In this document: positions 43,685 to 52,185 of the stretch, piece by piece
How positions within the stretch are numbered: the stretch's first letter is position 1
Layout of the letters: the number at the start of each line of letters is the position of its first letter
Source of the DNA: CAZRHR01 sp964599915
GTDB taxonomy: Bacteria; Bacteroidota; Bacteroidia; CAIKAF01
Length of the DNA stretch: 64,000 bases
NCBI GenBank assembly: GCA_964599915.1
Contig: CAZRHR010000002.1
Coordinates: 14,201-78,200 of the forward strand
Direction: 5' to 3'
Notes under the pieces: model-generated
The model's input: the letters and a program-made list of their open reading frames with translations, nothing else
Databases searched by the model: none
Told to the model about the DNA's origin: nothing
Position numbers and translations under genes: made by a program

Positions 43685-44970
43685 GCCAAAAAAAGAACAA
43701 CGACCATGTAGAACAAGTGACCGTAGGTCTAGACATTGGAACCACGAAAATCGTGGCCATTGTAGGTCGCAAAAATGAACACGGAAAAATTGAGATTCTC
43801 GGTTTAGGCAAATCCGATTCCATTGGCGTGCAAAGAGGTATGGTCGCCAACATCGATCGAACCGTTGAATCGATTAAAAAGGCCATCGCTGAAGCCGAAA
43901 ACCATGCAGATATGAATATTGTAACGGTTCATGTCGGCATTGCGGGACAGCATATCCGTAGTTACCAACACCGTGGTTCCACCATTCGGGAAAATCCGGA
44001 TGTAACCATCAGCCAAAAGGAAATTGATGAATTAATTCATAAAATGGGACGGATCACCTGCGAGCCCAACGAAAAAATCATTTCTGTGATTCCGCAGGAT
44101 TATCTGGTGGATCAAGTGAACTATACCAAAGAACCCATTGGTTGGACAGGAGGAAACTTAGAGGGCAATTTCCACATCATTACAGGACAAGTAACGGCTG
44201 CCAAAAACATTGCTCGTTGTGTACAGGAAGCAGGATTACACATGCAGGAAATGATTTTGGAACCCATCGCATCTAGCACGGCAGTGCTTTCTGAAGAAGA
44301 AAAAGAGGCCGGCGTAGTATTGGTAGATATTGGAGGTGGAACCACCGATGTGGCTATTTTTCAAGACAACATCATTCGCCACACGGCGGTCATTCCATTC
44401 GGCGGCAACATTATTACGGATGATGTGATGCATGGTTGCAACATCATCAGGAACTATGCTGAAATGCTTAAAATTAAGTTTGGCTCCGCCATCCCAACCC
44501 CTGACATGATGCAGCGCATGATTTCTGTTCCTGGGCTTCAAGGAAGGCCGCACCGTGAAATCTCCATGCACAACCTCGCCAGCATAATTCAGGCAAGAAT
44601 GGCTGAAATACTTGAGGCTGTAGTCATGGAAATTGAGCGTTCCGGATATGAGAAAAATCTTGCAGCAGGCGTAGTACTTACCGGCGGAGGAGCAAGGTTG
44701 AAAAACATCAAACAATTCACGGAATACAGTACAGGGTTGGACACCCGTATTGGATTGCCTACAGACCATATTGCAGGTAACATGGTGGAAAAAATCGCAT
44801 CACCCATTTTCTCTACCTCTGTAGGGCTGATGATGATGGGTTTCCAATCCGTAACAGCGAAACAATCCAAAGAAACCGAAGAAAAAACTCCGGATAGCCC
44901 CAAAAGTCCGTGGCACTTGAAATCTATCCTGGATAAAATTTTCGACAACCGCGAAGACTCTTTAGAATAA
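43681..44970 (+). CDS. ftsA: Cell division protein FtsA
   Basis: 429 residues. FtsA is an actin-like ATPase that ties FtsZ to the membrane. VGLDIGTTKIVAIVG (phosphate 1), the SHS2/1C region near 85-160, VLVDIGGGTTDVAIF (phosphate 2) and VVLTGGGARLKNI (adenosine motif) are present. The C-terminus SPWHLKSILDKIFDN can form the amphipathic membrane helix. It starts at the ftsQ stop (ATGA). Confidence 0.96.
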   Translation: MSQKKNNDHVEQVTVGLDIGTTKIVAIVGRKNEHGKIEILGLGKSDSIGVQRGMVANIDRTVESIKKAIAEAENHADMNIVTVHVGIAGQHIRSYQHRGSTIRENPDVTISQKEIDELIHKMGRITCEPNEKIISVIPQDYLVDQVNYTKEPIGWTGGNLEGNFHIITGQVTAAKNIARCVQEAGLHMQEMILEPIASSTAVLSEEEKEAGVVLVDIGGGTTDVAIFQDNIIRHTAVIPFGGNIITDDVMHGCNIIRNYAEMLKIKFGSAIPTPDMMQRMISVPGLQGRPHREISMHNLASIIQARMAEILEAVVMEIERSGYEKNLAAGVVLTGGGARLKNIKQFTEYSTGLDTRIGLPTDHIAGNMVEKIASPIFSTSVGLMMMGFQSVTAKQSKETEEKTPDSPKSPWHLKSILDKIFDNREDSLE

Positions 44971-45007
44971 GCATCATCAACATCATCAACTATAAACACA
45001 CATCGTC

Positions 45008-46621
45008 ATGAGTGAGCAAAACAACAACGAGTTATTGGGCTTCGAACTACCCCAATCCAGCAACAGCATCATCAAAGTAATTGGTGTTGGCGGCGGCGGA
45101 AGTAACGCCGTAAATCACATGTACCATCAGGGCATTAAGGGCGTTGAATTCATGGTTTGTAATACCGACAACCAAGCCCTTGCCCTATCGCCGGTACCTC
45201 ATCGCTTACAATTAGGTCGTAACCTCACCGAAGGCAGAGGGGCTGGTTCCATGCCGGAAGTGGGTCGCCAAGCGGCTTTAGAAAGCATTGAAGACATTAG
45301 ACAATATTTTTCAGATGGAACCAAAATGGTATTCATCACCGCCGGAATGGGTGGAGGAACTGGAACCGGAGCAGCGCCTGTCATTGCCAAGTTGGCTAGA
45401 GAAATGGGCATCCTCACCGTGGGTATTGTTACCGTTCCTTTCACTTTTGAAGGAAAGAAGCGCATAGAACATGCAGAAAACGGTATCCAAAACCTCAAAG
45501 AATATGTAGATACCATGCTTCTCATTTCCAATGACCGGCTCAGGGAAATGTATGGTAACCTTTCTTTACGACATGCATTTGGAAAAGCGGATGACATCCT
45601 AACTACAGCCGCCAAAGGAATTGCCGAAATCATCACCGTACCGGGCTACATCAACGTAGATTTCGAAGACGTAAAAACAGTCATGACCAATGGTGGATCC
45701 GCCATTATGGGGGCTGCCATTGCAGAAGGGGAAAATCGGGCGCTACGTGCCGCTCAAGACGTACTTAACTCCCCATTGCTCAATGATTCTGATATCCGTG
45801 GCGCCAAGCATGTATTGATTTACATCTCCTATGGAACCGATGAGCTCCAAATGGATGAAATGACTGAAATCACAGATTTTGTCCAAGAAGCCGCCGGTAT
45901 GTCCGCCAACATGATCTGGGGAACAGGGTATGATGAAACCTTGGGCAATGCCATTTGTGTGACTTTAATTGCCACCGGATTTAACCGTGATGAGCCCAAA
46001 AACAGCCTAAATGAGCACCTTGTTCTACCTGTAAACAACAAAAACAACGCGGAAATCGCGCGTGAATTACAACAGGAGAAATTCAGTCCATTAAACGAAG
46101 TTGAACTGGAAATTGAGAACAAGCAAGAGTTAAACCCAAAGCATGAAGTGCTATTTGAAGTCATTAACCGCGGTGATTCTAACGAGGAGTTACCACCGCT
46201 CAACGACTTGGAAGATGCTGTGCCCACGTCCAACGGTGCCTTGGTCTTTAATCTACTGGATGACCCTGAAGTAGCTGAACAACCCATTTTCCCTACGACT
46301 GCTGATAAAGGAAAATTGGATATTCATGCCATCATGCAAGCCCAACAGGCTGAGGAAACCAAAAAGAAACCAGTGGCTACCGAACGAAACCACGAGGCCA
46401 AAGACCGCAGAGAAAGCTTACAGCGGATCACACAACAGCTGCGTCGTCCGAGTGATCTTTCCTTGTTGGAAAAACAACCCGCCTTTGTGCGTAGAAATGT
46501 AAAGTTGGAACCACACCCAACCTCTAAAGACCAATTTGCGTCGAACCTATCGGTTTCCCCAACGCAAGATGGTTTTCAAATCAGAGAAAACAATTCATTT
46601 CTACATGACTCCGTAGATTGA
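45008..46621 (+). CDS. ftsZ: Cell division GTPase FtsZ
   Basis: 537 residues. FtsZ forms the Z-ring. GVGGGGSNAVNHM, tubulin signature GGGTGTGAAP and the T7 loop VDFEDVKTVM define the GTPase (about 15-330). A long linker of about 190 residues follows, rich in Glu, Asn and Lys, and the tail IRENNSFLHDSVD is the Bacteroidota form of the C-terminal peptide that binds FtsA. A (CATCATCAA)2 repeat at 44972-44989 lies in the 37-base gap after ftsA. Confidence 0.97.
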   Translation: MSEQNNNELLGFELPQSSNSIIKVIGVGGGGSNAVNHMYHQGIKGVEFMVCNTDNQALALSPVPHRLQLGRNLTEGRGAGSMPEVGRQAALESIEDIRQYFSDGTKMVFITAGMGGGTGTGAAPVIAKLAREMGILTVGIVTVPFTFEGKKRIEHAENGIQNLKEYVDTMLLISNDRLREMYGNLSLRHAFGKADDILTTAAKGIAEIITVPGYINVDFEDVKTVMTNGGSAIMGAAIAEGENRALRAAQDVLNSPLLNDSDIRGAKHVLIYISYGTDELQMDEMTEITDFVQEAAGMSANMIWGTGYDETLGNAICVTLIATGFNRDEPKNSLNEHLVLPVNNKNNAEIARELQQEKFSPLNEVELEIENKQELNPKHEVLFEVINRGDSNEELPPLNDLEDAVPTSNGALVFNLLDDPEVAEQPIFPTTADKGKLDIHAIMQAQQAEETKKKPVATERNHEAKDRRESLQRITQQLRRPSDLSLLEKQPAFVRRNVKLEPHPTSKDQFASNLSVSPTQDGFQIRENNSFLHDSVD

Positions 46622-46658
46622 TTTCGGCGATTTCGCCTGCTTACCTTACGATGATGAA

Positions 46659-46692
46659 AAAAAGGAGACACCTGCGGGTGTTTCCTTTTTTT
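46659..46692 (+). terminator. Terminator of the dcw operon
   Basis: AAAGGAGACACC pairs with GGTGTTTCCTTT across a TGCG loop with one mismatch, followed by T. It is 37 bases after the ftsZ stop and seems the first terminator in the 15-kb cluster. Confidence 0.85.
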
Positions 46693-46745
46693 ATGCTTTT
46701 CAACCAAACTAAGGTGCCAAAAGATAAAGCACCTCAAAGCAAAGT

Positions 46746-47546
46746 TTATCTGAGGCTGGAAATGCCTTGTAAATACGCCGAAAAATGCTCAGGCGATCCG
46801 TGAAACACATTCAAATCTACCTGATTACAGATTCCGTTGATGCTAGCCTCTTCTGTAAACTGCCAAAAAAGCCAAGATTTTTCCTTAGAAATTCTTGGCG
46901 CACGGGAATTATAATGCGCCACCCAGAGCGGCATATCAGGAAGTTCCTGATGAATATAATCATGGTAAAAGGTGGCCCCTGTATAAAGGATGGGGCGAAA
47001 ACCCGTGACCGCTTGAATTTCATCACTAAACTTTTTCACCTCGGCGCACAAGGCCTTTGGGCTTAAACCCCGTGCATCTTCTACATCCACCACAGGAGGC
47101 AATTGCCAATCATCTTTGGCTTTATTCATGGTTCTCAGGAAATGTCGGGCTTGGGGAACGGCGGGCTGACCCGCATCGAAATAATGGTAAGCTCCTCTAG
47201 GAAGTCCTACTTTGCGGGCTTCTTCCCAATTGAAAAAAAACTTTTTATCCAACCGATTCAGTCCCATGGTGGCACGAATAAACACGAATTGAATCCGATA
47301 GCCGTCCCAGCTAAAATCCCTGAGTTCCTGCCAATGAATATTTTCCTGATAAGCACTTACATCGGCACCCACGACGGGGTAACCACCCGGGATTTTTACT
47401 CCTGCGTCGGGATAATGTCCACCTTCTTTACATTGATAGTTCCTTGGGGTAACCTTTTTTCTAAACGTAATAAAATAAGGACGTGCTACAAAAAGCCCCA
47501 CCAATCCAGCGGCTGCGAAAAAGCCAATGAGTCGCCGGACTGACAT
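46746..47546 (-). CDS. GH25 lysozyme
   Basis: 266 residues from the ATG at 47546. One N-terminal hydrophobic helix (about 6-22) acts as signal or anchor. The GH25 domain (about 58-255) has GADVSAYQENIHW, FVFIRATMG, YHYFDAG, the catalytic acid pair in PPVVDVED, YTGATFYHDYI and WLFWQFTEEASINGI. GH25 enzymes cut peptidoglycan between MurNAc and GlcNAc. A host role in wall turnover is likely; no phage genes are near. It shares the A of TGATG with the upstream gene's stop. Confidence 0.92.
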   Translation of the reverse strand: MSVRRLIGFFAAAGLVGLFVARPYFITFRKKVTPRNYQCKEGGHYPDAGVKIPGGYPVVGADVSAYQENIHWQELRDFSWDGYRIQFVFIRATMGLNRLDKKFFFNWEEARKVGLPRGAYHYFDAGQPAVPQARHFLRTMNKAKDDWQLPPVVDVEDARGLSPKALCAEVKKFSDEIQAVTGFRPILYTGATFYHDYIHQELPDMPLWVAHYNSRAPRISKEKSWLFWQFTEEASINGICNQVDLNVFHGSPEHFSAYLQGISSLR

Positions 47547-47890
47547 CAATCACGGGAATTTCCGTACGCCATCCAAAGAATGCCTGCCGTAGCCGGCCAA
47601 AGATAGCCCATGGGTAGTTGGTCGGCCAGGTTTGGCATAGGCTTCAGCATCAAAAGTATGGAAGCGCCGGTTACCACAGCGCCTAAAAGAATCGTAAGCC
47701 AATGCGTTTTCAAAAAACCTGCAAAAATAGCCGCTGCACTCCCACCCATTAAAGCGTACAAAGCCATTTCCCGAAAAGAGTAAGGCGGGTATAAATCAAT
47801 AAAAGGCCAATGAAAGGCTAGGGTATAAAAAAACGGGCTTATGCGAATAAGCCAATAGGCCACAGGTTTTAAAAAGCCAAAAGGTTTCAC
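47546..47890 (-). CDS. Small membrane protein of unknown function
   Basis: 114 residues with a GTG start. Three or four hydrophobic helices (about 10-30, 42-60, 64-82 and 95-108). No motif recognised. It is three bases from frr and overlaps the GH25 gene by one base, so it is in a frr-unknown-GH25 operon; co-translation with the lysozyme is likely. Confidence 0.72.
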   Translation of the reverse strand: MKPFGFLKPVAYWLIRISPFFYTLAFHWPFIDLYPPYSFREMALYALMGGSAAAIFAGFLKTHWLTILLGAVVTGASILLMLKPMPNLADQLPMGYLWPATAGILWMAYGNSRD

Positions 47891-47893
47891 CGA

Positions 47894-48451
47894 CTAAACG
47901 GTTAAAATTTCCTTTTCCTTTCTGGCCACGTGGGCATCAATTTTGGAAATGTAATCGTTGGTCAGGTTTTGGATTACCGCTTCGGTAGCTTTGGCTTCAT
48001 CTTCAGGTAAGCCATCTTTTTGCGCCTTTTTTACCATTTCATTGGCATCTCTCCGCGCATTTCGAATGCTCACTTTAGAATCTTCGCCTTGGTTTTTAGC
48101 CATTTTCACCATTTCTTTTCTGCGTTCTTCCGTAAGTGGTGGCACAGAAATACGAATCATCTCACCATCATTTTGGGGGTTTAAGCCCAAATTTGAATTA
48201 ATGATGGCACGCTCTACATCCTGAAGCTTATTTTTTTCCCAAGGTTGAATCACCAAGGTGCGGGCATCTGGGGTAGTTACGTTGGCAATTTGGTTCAAAG
48301 GCACCATAGAACCGTAGTATTCCACCATGACGCTGTCCACCATGGCGGGATTGGCTTTACCGGTTCTAATTTTTAGCAATTCTGCCTCCAAATGAACAAT
48401 CGCCTTGTCCATCAATTGCTTGGCATGTTCTATGGCTTCTGATGATCCCAT
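47894..48451 (-). CDS. frr: Ribosome recycling factor
   Basis: 185 residues, the usual length. RRF splits post-termination ribosomes with EF-G. LLKIRTGKANPAMVDSVMVEYYG, PWEKNKLQDVERAI, RISVPPLTEERRKEMVKMAK and the C-terminal SKIDAHVARKEKEIL helix are textbook. First of a three-gene operon. A TAAATTCG box (one mismatch) at 48473-48480 could be its promoter. Confidence 0.97.
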   Translation of the reverse strand: MGSSEAIEHAKQLMDKAIVHLEAELLKIRTGKANPAMVDSVMVEYYGSMVPLNQIANVTTPDARTLVIQPWEKNKLQDVERAIINSNLGLNPQNDGEMIRISVPPLTEERRKEMVKMAKNQGEDSKVSIRNARRDANEMVKKAQKDGLPEDEAKATEAVIQNLTNDYISKIDAHVARKEKEILTV

Positions 48452-48487
48452 GAGATGTAACGATTAATGGTGCGAATTTAATATTTT

Positions 48488-48697
48488 TCAGGCATTGGCC
48501 GTGTCTGAATTGCGGCATTGTTCTTCTGGCTTTGCCCCGCACAATCCACAAGCGGCACCTTCTTTATTCAAAAAGGGACTTTGGCTTGCACAGGTACCGG
48601 AAAACTTACCGTCCTTTTTCACCAGCAATTTAATGGCAATGCCAGCAAATGCTAAGCCAAGTAAACCTATCACCAAAAATAATAAAGTCCAGTTCAT
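48488..48697 (-). CDS. Small conserved membrane-anchored Cys-rich protein
   Basis: 69 residues from the ATG at 48697. One membrane helix (about 3-23, LLFLVIGLLGLAFAGIAIKL), then a short exposed tail with four Cys: FSGTCASQSPFLNKEGAACG followed by LCGAKPEEQC. I recognise this as a family of small proteins found across Bacteroidota, usually called membrane or secreted protein, without known function. The C-x14-C-x2-C-x7-C spacing could hold a metal or disulfides. It is 36 bases upstream of frr on the same strand. Confidence 0.75.
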   Translation of the reverse strand: MNWTLLFLVIGLLGLAFAGIAIKLLVKKDGKFSGTCASQSPFLNKEGAACGLCGAKPEEQCRNSDTANA

Positions 48698-48739
48698 CGG
48701 TCTTTTTAAAATGGTTAAACGCAACCTACCTTAAATCGG

Positions 48740-48747
48740 TATCTTTG
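48740..48747 (+). promoter_or_regulatory. TAnnTTTG -7 box of mazG
   Basis: TATCTTTG, exact consensus. It ends nine bases before an ATG at 48757 and 30 bases before the ATG at 48778. It supports the second start, or a leaderless mRNA from the first. Confidence 0.45.
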
Positions 48748-48777
48748 AAGCTCCAAATGTACAGTTTTACACCGAGC

Positions 48778-49548
48778 ATGCACGCATCCTTAAAATCCTT
48801 TCAACGTCTTTTAACCATCATGGACGATTTAAGGGAAAAATGCCCCTGGGACCGAGAGCAGACCATGGAAAGTCTTCGAACCCTTTCAATCGAAGAAATC
48901 TATGAACTGTCCGAAGCCATCATAAACGAAGATGCCAATGAAATAAAAAAGGAACTTGGCGACCTGTTTTTACATTTGGTCTTTTACGCCAAAATCGCAC
49001 AGGAAAAGGAATGGTTCGACGTATCTGAGGTCTTGGAAAGCATTTGTGATAAATTGGTCCAACGGCATCCGCACATTTATGGTGAAGTATCTGTGAACTC
49101 CGCGGAGCAGGTGAAAGAAAATTGGGAAGCCATAAAATTGAAGAATGGAAGCAAAGGGGTCCTTTCCGGCGTGCCTCAATCCTTGCCAGCGTTGGTAAAG
49201 GCATATAGAATGCAGGAAAAAGCGGCGGGCGTGCATTTCGATTGGCCCAATGCGGAAGGAGCGAAAGAAAAAATGTTGGAAGAGTTGGCAGAACTGGAAG
49301 AAGCCGCAAAAACCACTAACCGTGCACATCAGTTGGAAGAAGCGGGCGATTTACTCTTTTCTGTGGTCAACTATTGCCGGAAACTAGGACTCAATGCAGA
49401 AGATGCCTTGGAACTTTCCAATCGCAAATTTCAAAGAAGGTTTCAGGACATGGAAACGTCCATTCATAAAGCGGGGTTAGATATTACAAAGCTGGACCTC
49501 GACACCTTAGAATCCTTTTACCAGCAAGCCAAAGCCAAAGAAGCCTGA
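48778..49548 (+). CDS. mazG: Nucleoside triphosphate pyrophosphohydrolase MazG
   Basis: 256 residues from the ATG at 48778; an ATG at 48757 would add seven residues. MazG hydrolyses NTPs to NMP and pyrophosphate and removes abnormal nucleotides. LREKCPWDREQTMESL, EIYELSEAI, KELGDLFLHLVFYAKIAQE (the E-x-x-E-(x)n-E-x-x-D metal site) and a second, similar domain near 170-240 (MLEELAELEEA and EEAGDLLFSVVNY) match the tandem-domain family. Two bases before the flavoprotein gene. Confidence 0.94.
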   Translation: MHASLKSFQRLLTIMDDLREKCPWDREQTMESLRTLSIEEIYELSEAIINEDANEIKKELGDLFLHLVFYAKIAQEKEWFDVSEVLESICDKLVQRHPHIYGEVSVNSAEQVKENWEAIKLKNGSKGVLSGVPQSLPALVKAYRMQEKAAGVHFDWPNAEGAKEKMLEELAELEEAAKTTNRAHQLEEAGDLLFSVVNYCRKLGLNAEDALELSNRKFQRRFQDMETSIHKAGLDITKLDLDTLESFYQQAKAKEA

Positions 49549-49549
49549 T

Positions 49550-50773
49550 ATGGCAACCCACCAAACAGATGTGTTGATTTTGGGCGCAGGTCCGGCAGGA
49601 ACTACGGCAGCCATTCATTTGGCGGGAAAAGGGTATCAGGTGACCTTAATGGACCAACATGCGTTTCCACGGGATAAGATTTGCGGCGATGCATTAAGTG
49701 GAAATACCACCTATGAAGTTTCTAAACTGCCTGAAAAAGCCCAAATACCTTTTCATCAATTGCCACGTGCTTTGCCGGCAGGAGGCATACGGTTTGTTGC
49801 CCCCAATGGCATTCCATTGGATTTACCTTTGGCAGTTGCGCGTCCGGGCTTCGCCTCAGCAGGCTTTGTGGTGTCGCGCTGGGATTTTGACCATTACCTT
49901 TGGAAGGAGGCTGTGTCCTATGAAGATGTACAATTTGTTCAAGCAAAGGCTGATTCTATTGAGATCACCGACCATGAGGTGACGGTTTCTTGCGGCCAGG
50001 ACGTTTATAAAGCGTCCTTTGTGTTGGCAGGCGATGGAGATAAATCCATGGTGCGGAGGGCACTCTGGCCAAAACCGATTCACCGTAGACACCATAGCGC
50101 AGGACTTCGACAATATTGGACCGGAGTTCAAGGTTTTCCCGAAGGTTCCTTCATCGAATTGCATTTTCTACCGGAACTTTTGCCCGGTTATTTTTGGATT
50201 TTCCCCATGACCGATGCACGAGCCAATGTGGGCTTAGGGGTTCGGTCAGACGTGGTTTCGGCCCGTAAAATGGATTTAAAAAAGCATTTAAAGACGTTGA
50301 TTAGCTTGCATCCTGAGATTGCTCCGAGGTTTCGTGAGGCCACGGCTTCGGAGACGATTCGTGGTGCGGGTTTGCCTTTGGGTTCCACATGGAGAGAATT
50401 AACCCATCACCGGGTGCTCATGATGGGAGACGCGGCTGGATTGGTGGATCCATTTTCAGGTGAAGGGATAGGTCAGGCCATGACCAGTGGCAGGATTGCG
50501 GCAGAGACCGTGCTACAAGGATTGAAAACGGGACGGGGAAGTAAGGAAGATTTGCAGGCGTATACAGTACGTTTAAAGCGAACTTTAGGAGGAGAGCTTC
50601 AGGTGAGTACCTACCTGCAATGGATGCTGCGTTATCCAGGTCTTTTCAATTTGGTGGCGCGCAAAGCACAAAACAGGCCTTGGTTGAGGGATGAGATATG
50701 TGACATGTTGCATCACCCAGCGCAAAGAAAACGGCTTTTATGGCCGGGGTTTTGGTGGAAATGGGTCAGATAA
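49550..50773 (+). CDS. Geranylgeranyl reductase family FAD-dependent oxidoreductase
   Basis: 407 residues. The FAD dinucleotide fold opens with DVLILGAGPAGTTAAIHLAG; FPRDKICGDALSG is the family's second motif and MMGDAAGLVDPFSGEGIGQAM the third. The family includes enzymes that saturate geranylgeranyl chains of chlorophyll, archaeal lipids or menaquinone. In Bacteroidota the substrate is unproven. A Cys in the KICGD motif matches that of archaeal reductases. It follows mazG directly. Confidence 0.88.
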   Translation: MATHQTDVLILGAGPAGTTAAIHLAGKGYQVTLMDQHAFPRDKICGDALSGNTTYEVSKLPEKAQIPFHQLPRALPAGGIRFVAPNGIPLDLPLAVARPGFASAGFVVSRWDFDHYLWKEAVSYEDVQFVQAKADSIEITDHEVTVSCGQDVYKASFVLAGDGDKSMVRRALWPKPIHRRHHSAGLRQYWTGVQGFPEGSFIELHFLPELLPGYFWIFPMTDARANVGLGVRSDVVSARKMDLKKHLKTLISLHPEIAPRFREATASETIRGAGLPLGSTWRELTHHRVLMMGDAAGLVDPFSGEGIGQAMTSGRIAAETVLQGLKTGRGSKEDLQAYTVRLKRTLGGELQVSTYLQWMLRYPGLFNLVARKAQNRPWLRDEICDMLHHPAQRKRLLWPGFWWKWVR

Positions 50774-50827
50774 TACCTTACCCCACAAACAGGAAGGGTA
50801 ACGAAAAGAAAAAAAAGCGAAAAAAAG

Positions 50828-50859
50828 TTTGTTAACAGGTTGAATATCCTTTAACTTAG
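50828..50859 (+). promoter_or_regulatory. Promoter of the RRM protein gene
   Basis: TTTG at 50828-50831 and TAACTTAG (one mismatch to TAnnTTTG) at 50852-50859 are 20 bases apart. The leader would be about 105 bases, unusually long for this window. Confidence 0.45.
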
Positions 50860-50968
50860 TGTATCATTGTACAGCGATTCTCTTCTCGAAAGAAACTAGG
50901 TATCAGGAAAGCTTCTGTATCATCTATCGAAACCCGGGCTGACGTCGCATAATTTATTTTTTTTATTC

Positions 50969-51367
50969 ATGAACATTTTCATTGCCAAGCTGAGTGGTCG
51001 CACCACCAGCGAAGACCTCCAGGAAGCTTTCGAACAGTACGGAGAGGTAACATCTGCCAAAGTAATTATGGATCGGGAAACCGGTAGATCCAAGTGTTTT
51101 GGTTTCGTAGAAATGGCCAACGACGAAGAGGCCCGTTCCGCTATCGAAGCGTTGGACAACGCTCAATTCCACGAGAGTACTATCGTGGTAAAAGAAGCTC
51201 GTCCACGTGAAGAACGCGCTCCACGCTCCTTTGGTGGCGGCGGAGGAGGCGGCGGTTTCCGCCCTCGTAGCCCACAAGGCCCACGCTCAGGCGGTGGCGG
51301 AGGTTTCCGTCCACGCGAAGATCGTGGTGGCTATGGTGACCGGAACTATTCTTCTGATCGCTATTAA
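50969..51367 (+). CDS. RRM RNA-binding protein with Gly/Arg-rich tail
   Basis: 132 residues. One RRM (about 1-80): RNP2 MNIFIAKLS and RNP1 SKCFGFVEM, so it binds single-stranded RNA. The tail (about 85-132) is Gly- and Arg-rich (GGGGGGGFRPRS, GGGGGFRPRE), like plant and cyanobacterial cold-induced RNA-binding proteins. The TDP/Rbp-type proteins are common in Bacteroidota and probably act in RNA stability or cold response. Long leader suggests control at the RNA level. A strong terminator follows. Confidence 0.93.
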   Translation: MNIFIAKLSGRTTSEDLQEAFEQYGEVTSAKVIMDRETGRSKCFGFVEMANDEEARSAIEALDNAQFHESTIVVKEARPREERAPRSFGGGGGGGGFRPRSPQGPRSGGGGGFRPREDRGGYGDRNYSSDRY

Positions 51368-51392
51368 TTCATTTCGCGCTTTTGCGCATAGC

Positions 51393-51424
51393 AAAGGGGA
51401 TAACCAGTGGTTATCCCCTTTTTC
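51393..51424 (+). terminator. Terminator between the RRM gene and lptB
   Basis: AAAGGGGATAACCA pairs with GGTTATCCCCTTT around GT, followed by a T-run. The stem would also work in the other direction for lptB, though with a weaker T-run. Confidence 0.88.
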
Positions 51425-51450
51425 TTTGCCATCAAATAAAAAATACAATC

Positions 51451-52182
51451 TTATCGCTTCACCCTGAGCTCAAAATTTTTCCCGAGATATACCCTCCGTA
51501 CCTCTTCATCGGCAGCCAATTCCTCAGCTGTTCCTGCTTTTAGAATTTTTCCCTCAAACAACAGATAAGCTCTGTCGGTGATGCTTAAGGTTTCGTGCAC
51601 GTTATGGTCGGTAATCAAAATACCAATGTTGCGGTTTTTCAAGGACGCTACAATGCCTTGAATATCTTCAACTGCAATAGGGTCCACGCCGGCAAAGGGC
51701 TCATCTAACAAAATAAAAGAAGGATCGGTAGCCAAAGCACGGGCAATCTCGGTTCGCCGGCGTTCGCCACCAGATAACAAATCACCACGATTTTTACGCA
51801 CTTTTTGCAATCCAAATTCTTGAATCAGGGTTTCACATTTTTCATGCATTTCCTCACGGCGCAAATCACGGTGCTCCAATACCGCCATCAGGTTGTCTTC
51901 TACACTCAGTTTTCTAAACACAGAAGGTTCCTGAGGCAAATACCCAATACCCATTCTGGCACGCTGGTACATGGGAAGGTTGGTAATTTCTTTATCCCCC
52001 AGAAAAATTTGACCCTCATTGGGCCGAATCATACCTGTGACCATGTAAAAGGTCGTGGTCTTTCCTGCACCATTTGGGCCAAGTAAACCTACAATTTCCC
52101 CACGATTCACTTCTACACTGACACGGTTGACTACCGTACGGCTTTTATAACGCTTTATCAAAGATTCGGCACGTAATTTCAT
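51451..52182 (-). CDS. lptB: LPS export ABC transporter ATPase LptB
   Basis: 243 residues. LptB powers lipopolysaccharide extraction with LptF/LptG. Walker [17 protein letters not shown]-loop [20 protein letters not shown] signature [16 protein letters not shown] and Walker [13 protein letters not shown] are LptB-like, including the GGERRR wording. Partners are not in the window. It is three bases after the DUF5686 gene, so they share an operon that links to outer-membrane assembly. Confidence 0.95.
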   Translation of the reverse strand: MKLRAESLIKRYKSRTVVNRVSVEVNRGEIVGLLGPNGAGKTTTFYMVTGMIRPNEGQIFLGDKEITNLPMYQRARMGIGYLPQEPSVFRKLSVEDNLMAVLEHRDLRREEMHEKCETLIQEFGLQKVRKNRGDLLSGGERRRTEIARALATDPSFILLDEPFAGVDPIAVEDIQGIVASLKNRNIGILITDHNVHETLSITDRAYLLFEGKILKAGTAEELAADEEVRRVYLGKNFELRVKR

Positions 52183-52185
52183 GCC

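Noticed and set aside
45199..45636. 145-codon open frame antisense to ftsZ
   Set aside because: Mirror of the strongly conserved FtsZ GTPase domain; no independent evidence.
46746..47546. Phage endolysin
   Set aside because: The GH25 enzyme is in an operon with frr, has a signal/anchor helix, and no phage genes are nearby.
50925..50937. Extra copy of the 23-bp repeat (CTATCGAAAC)
   Set aside because: It lacks the TTGAG arm and the final CG; a chance match in the RRM leader.
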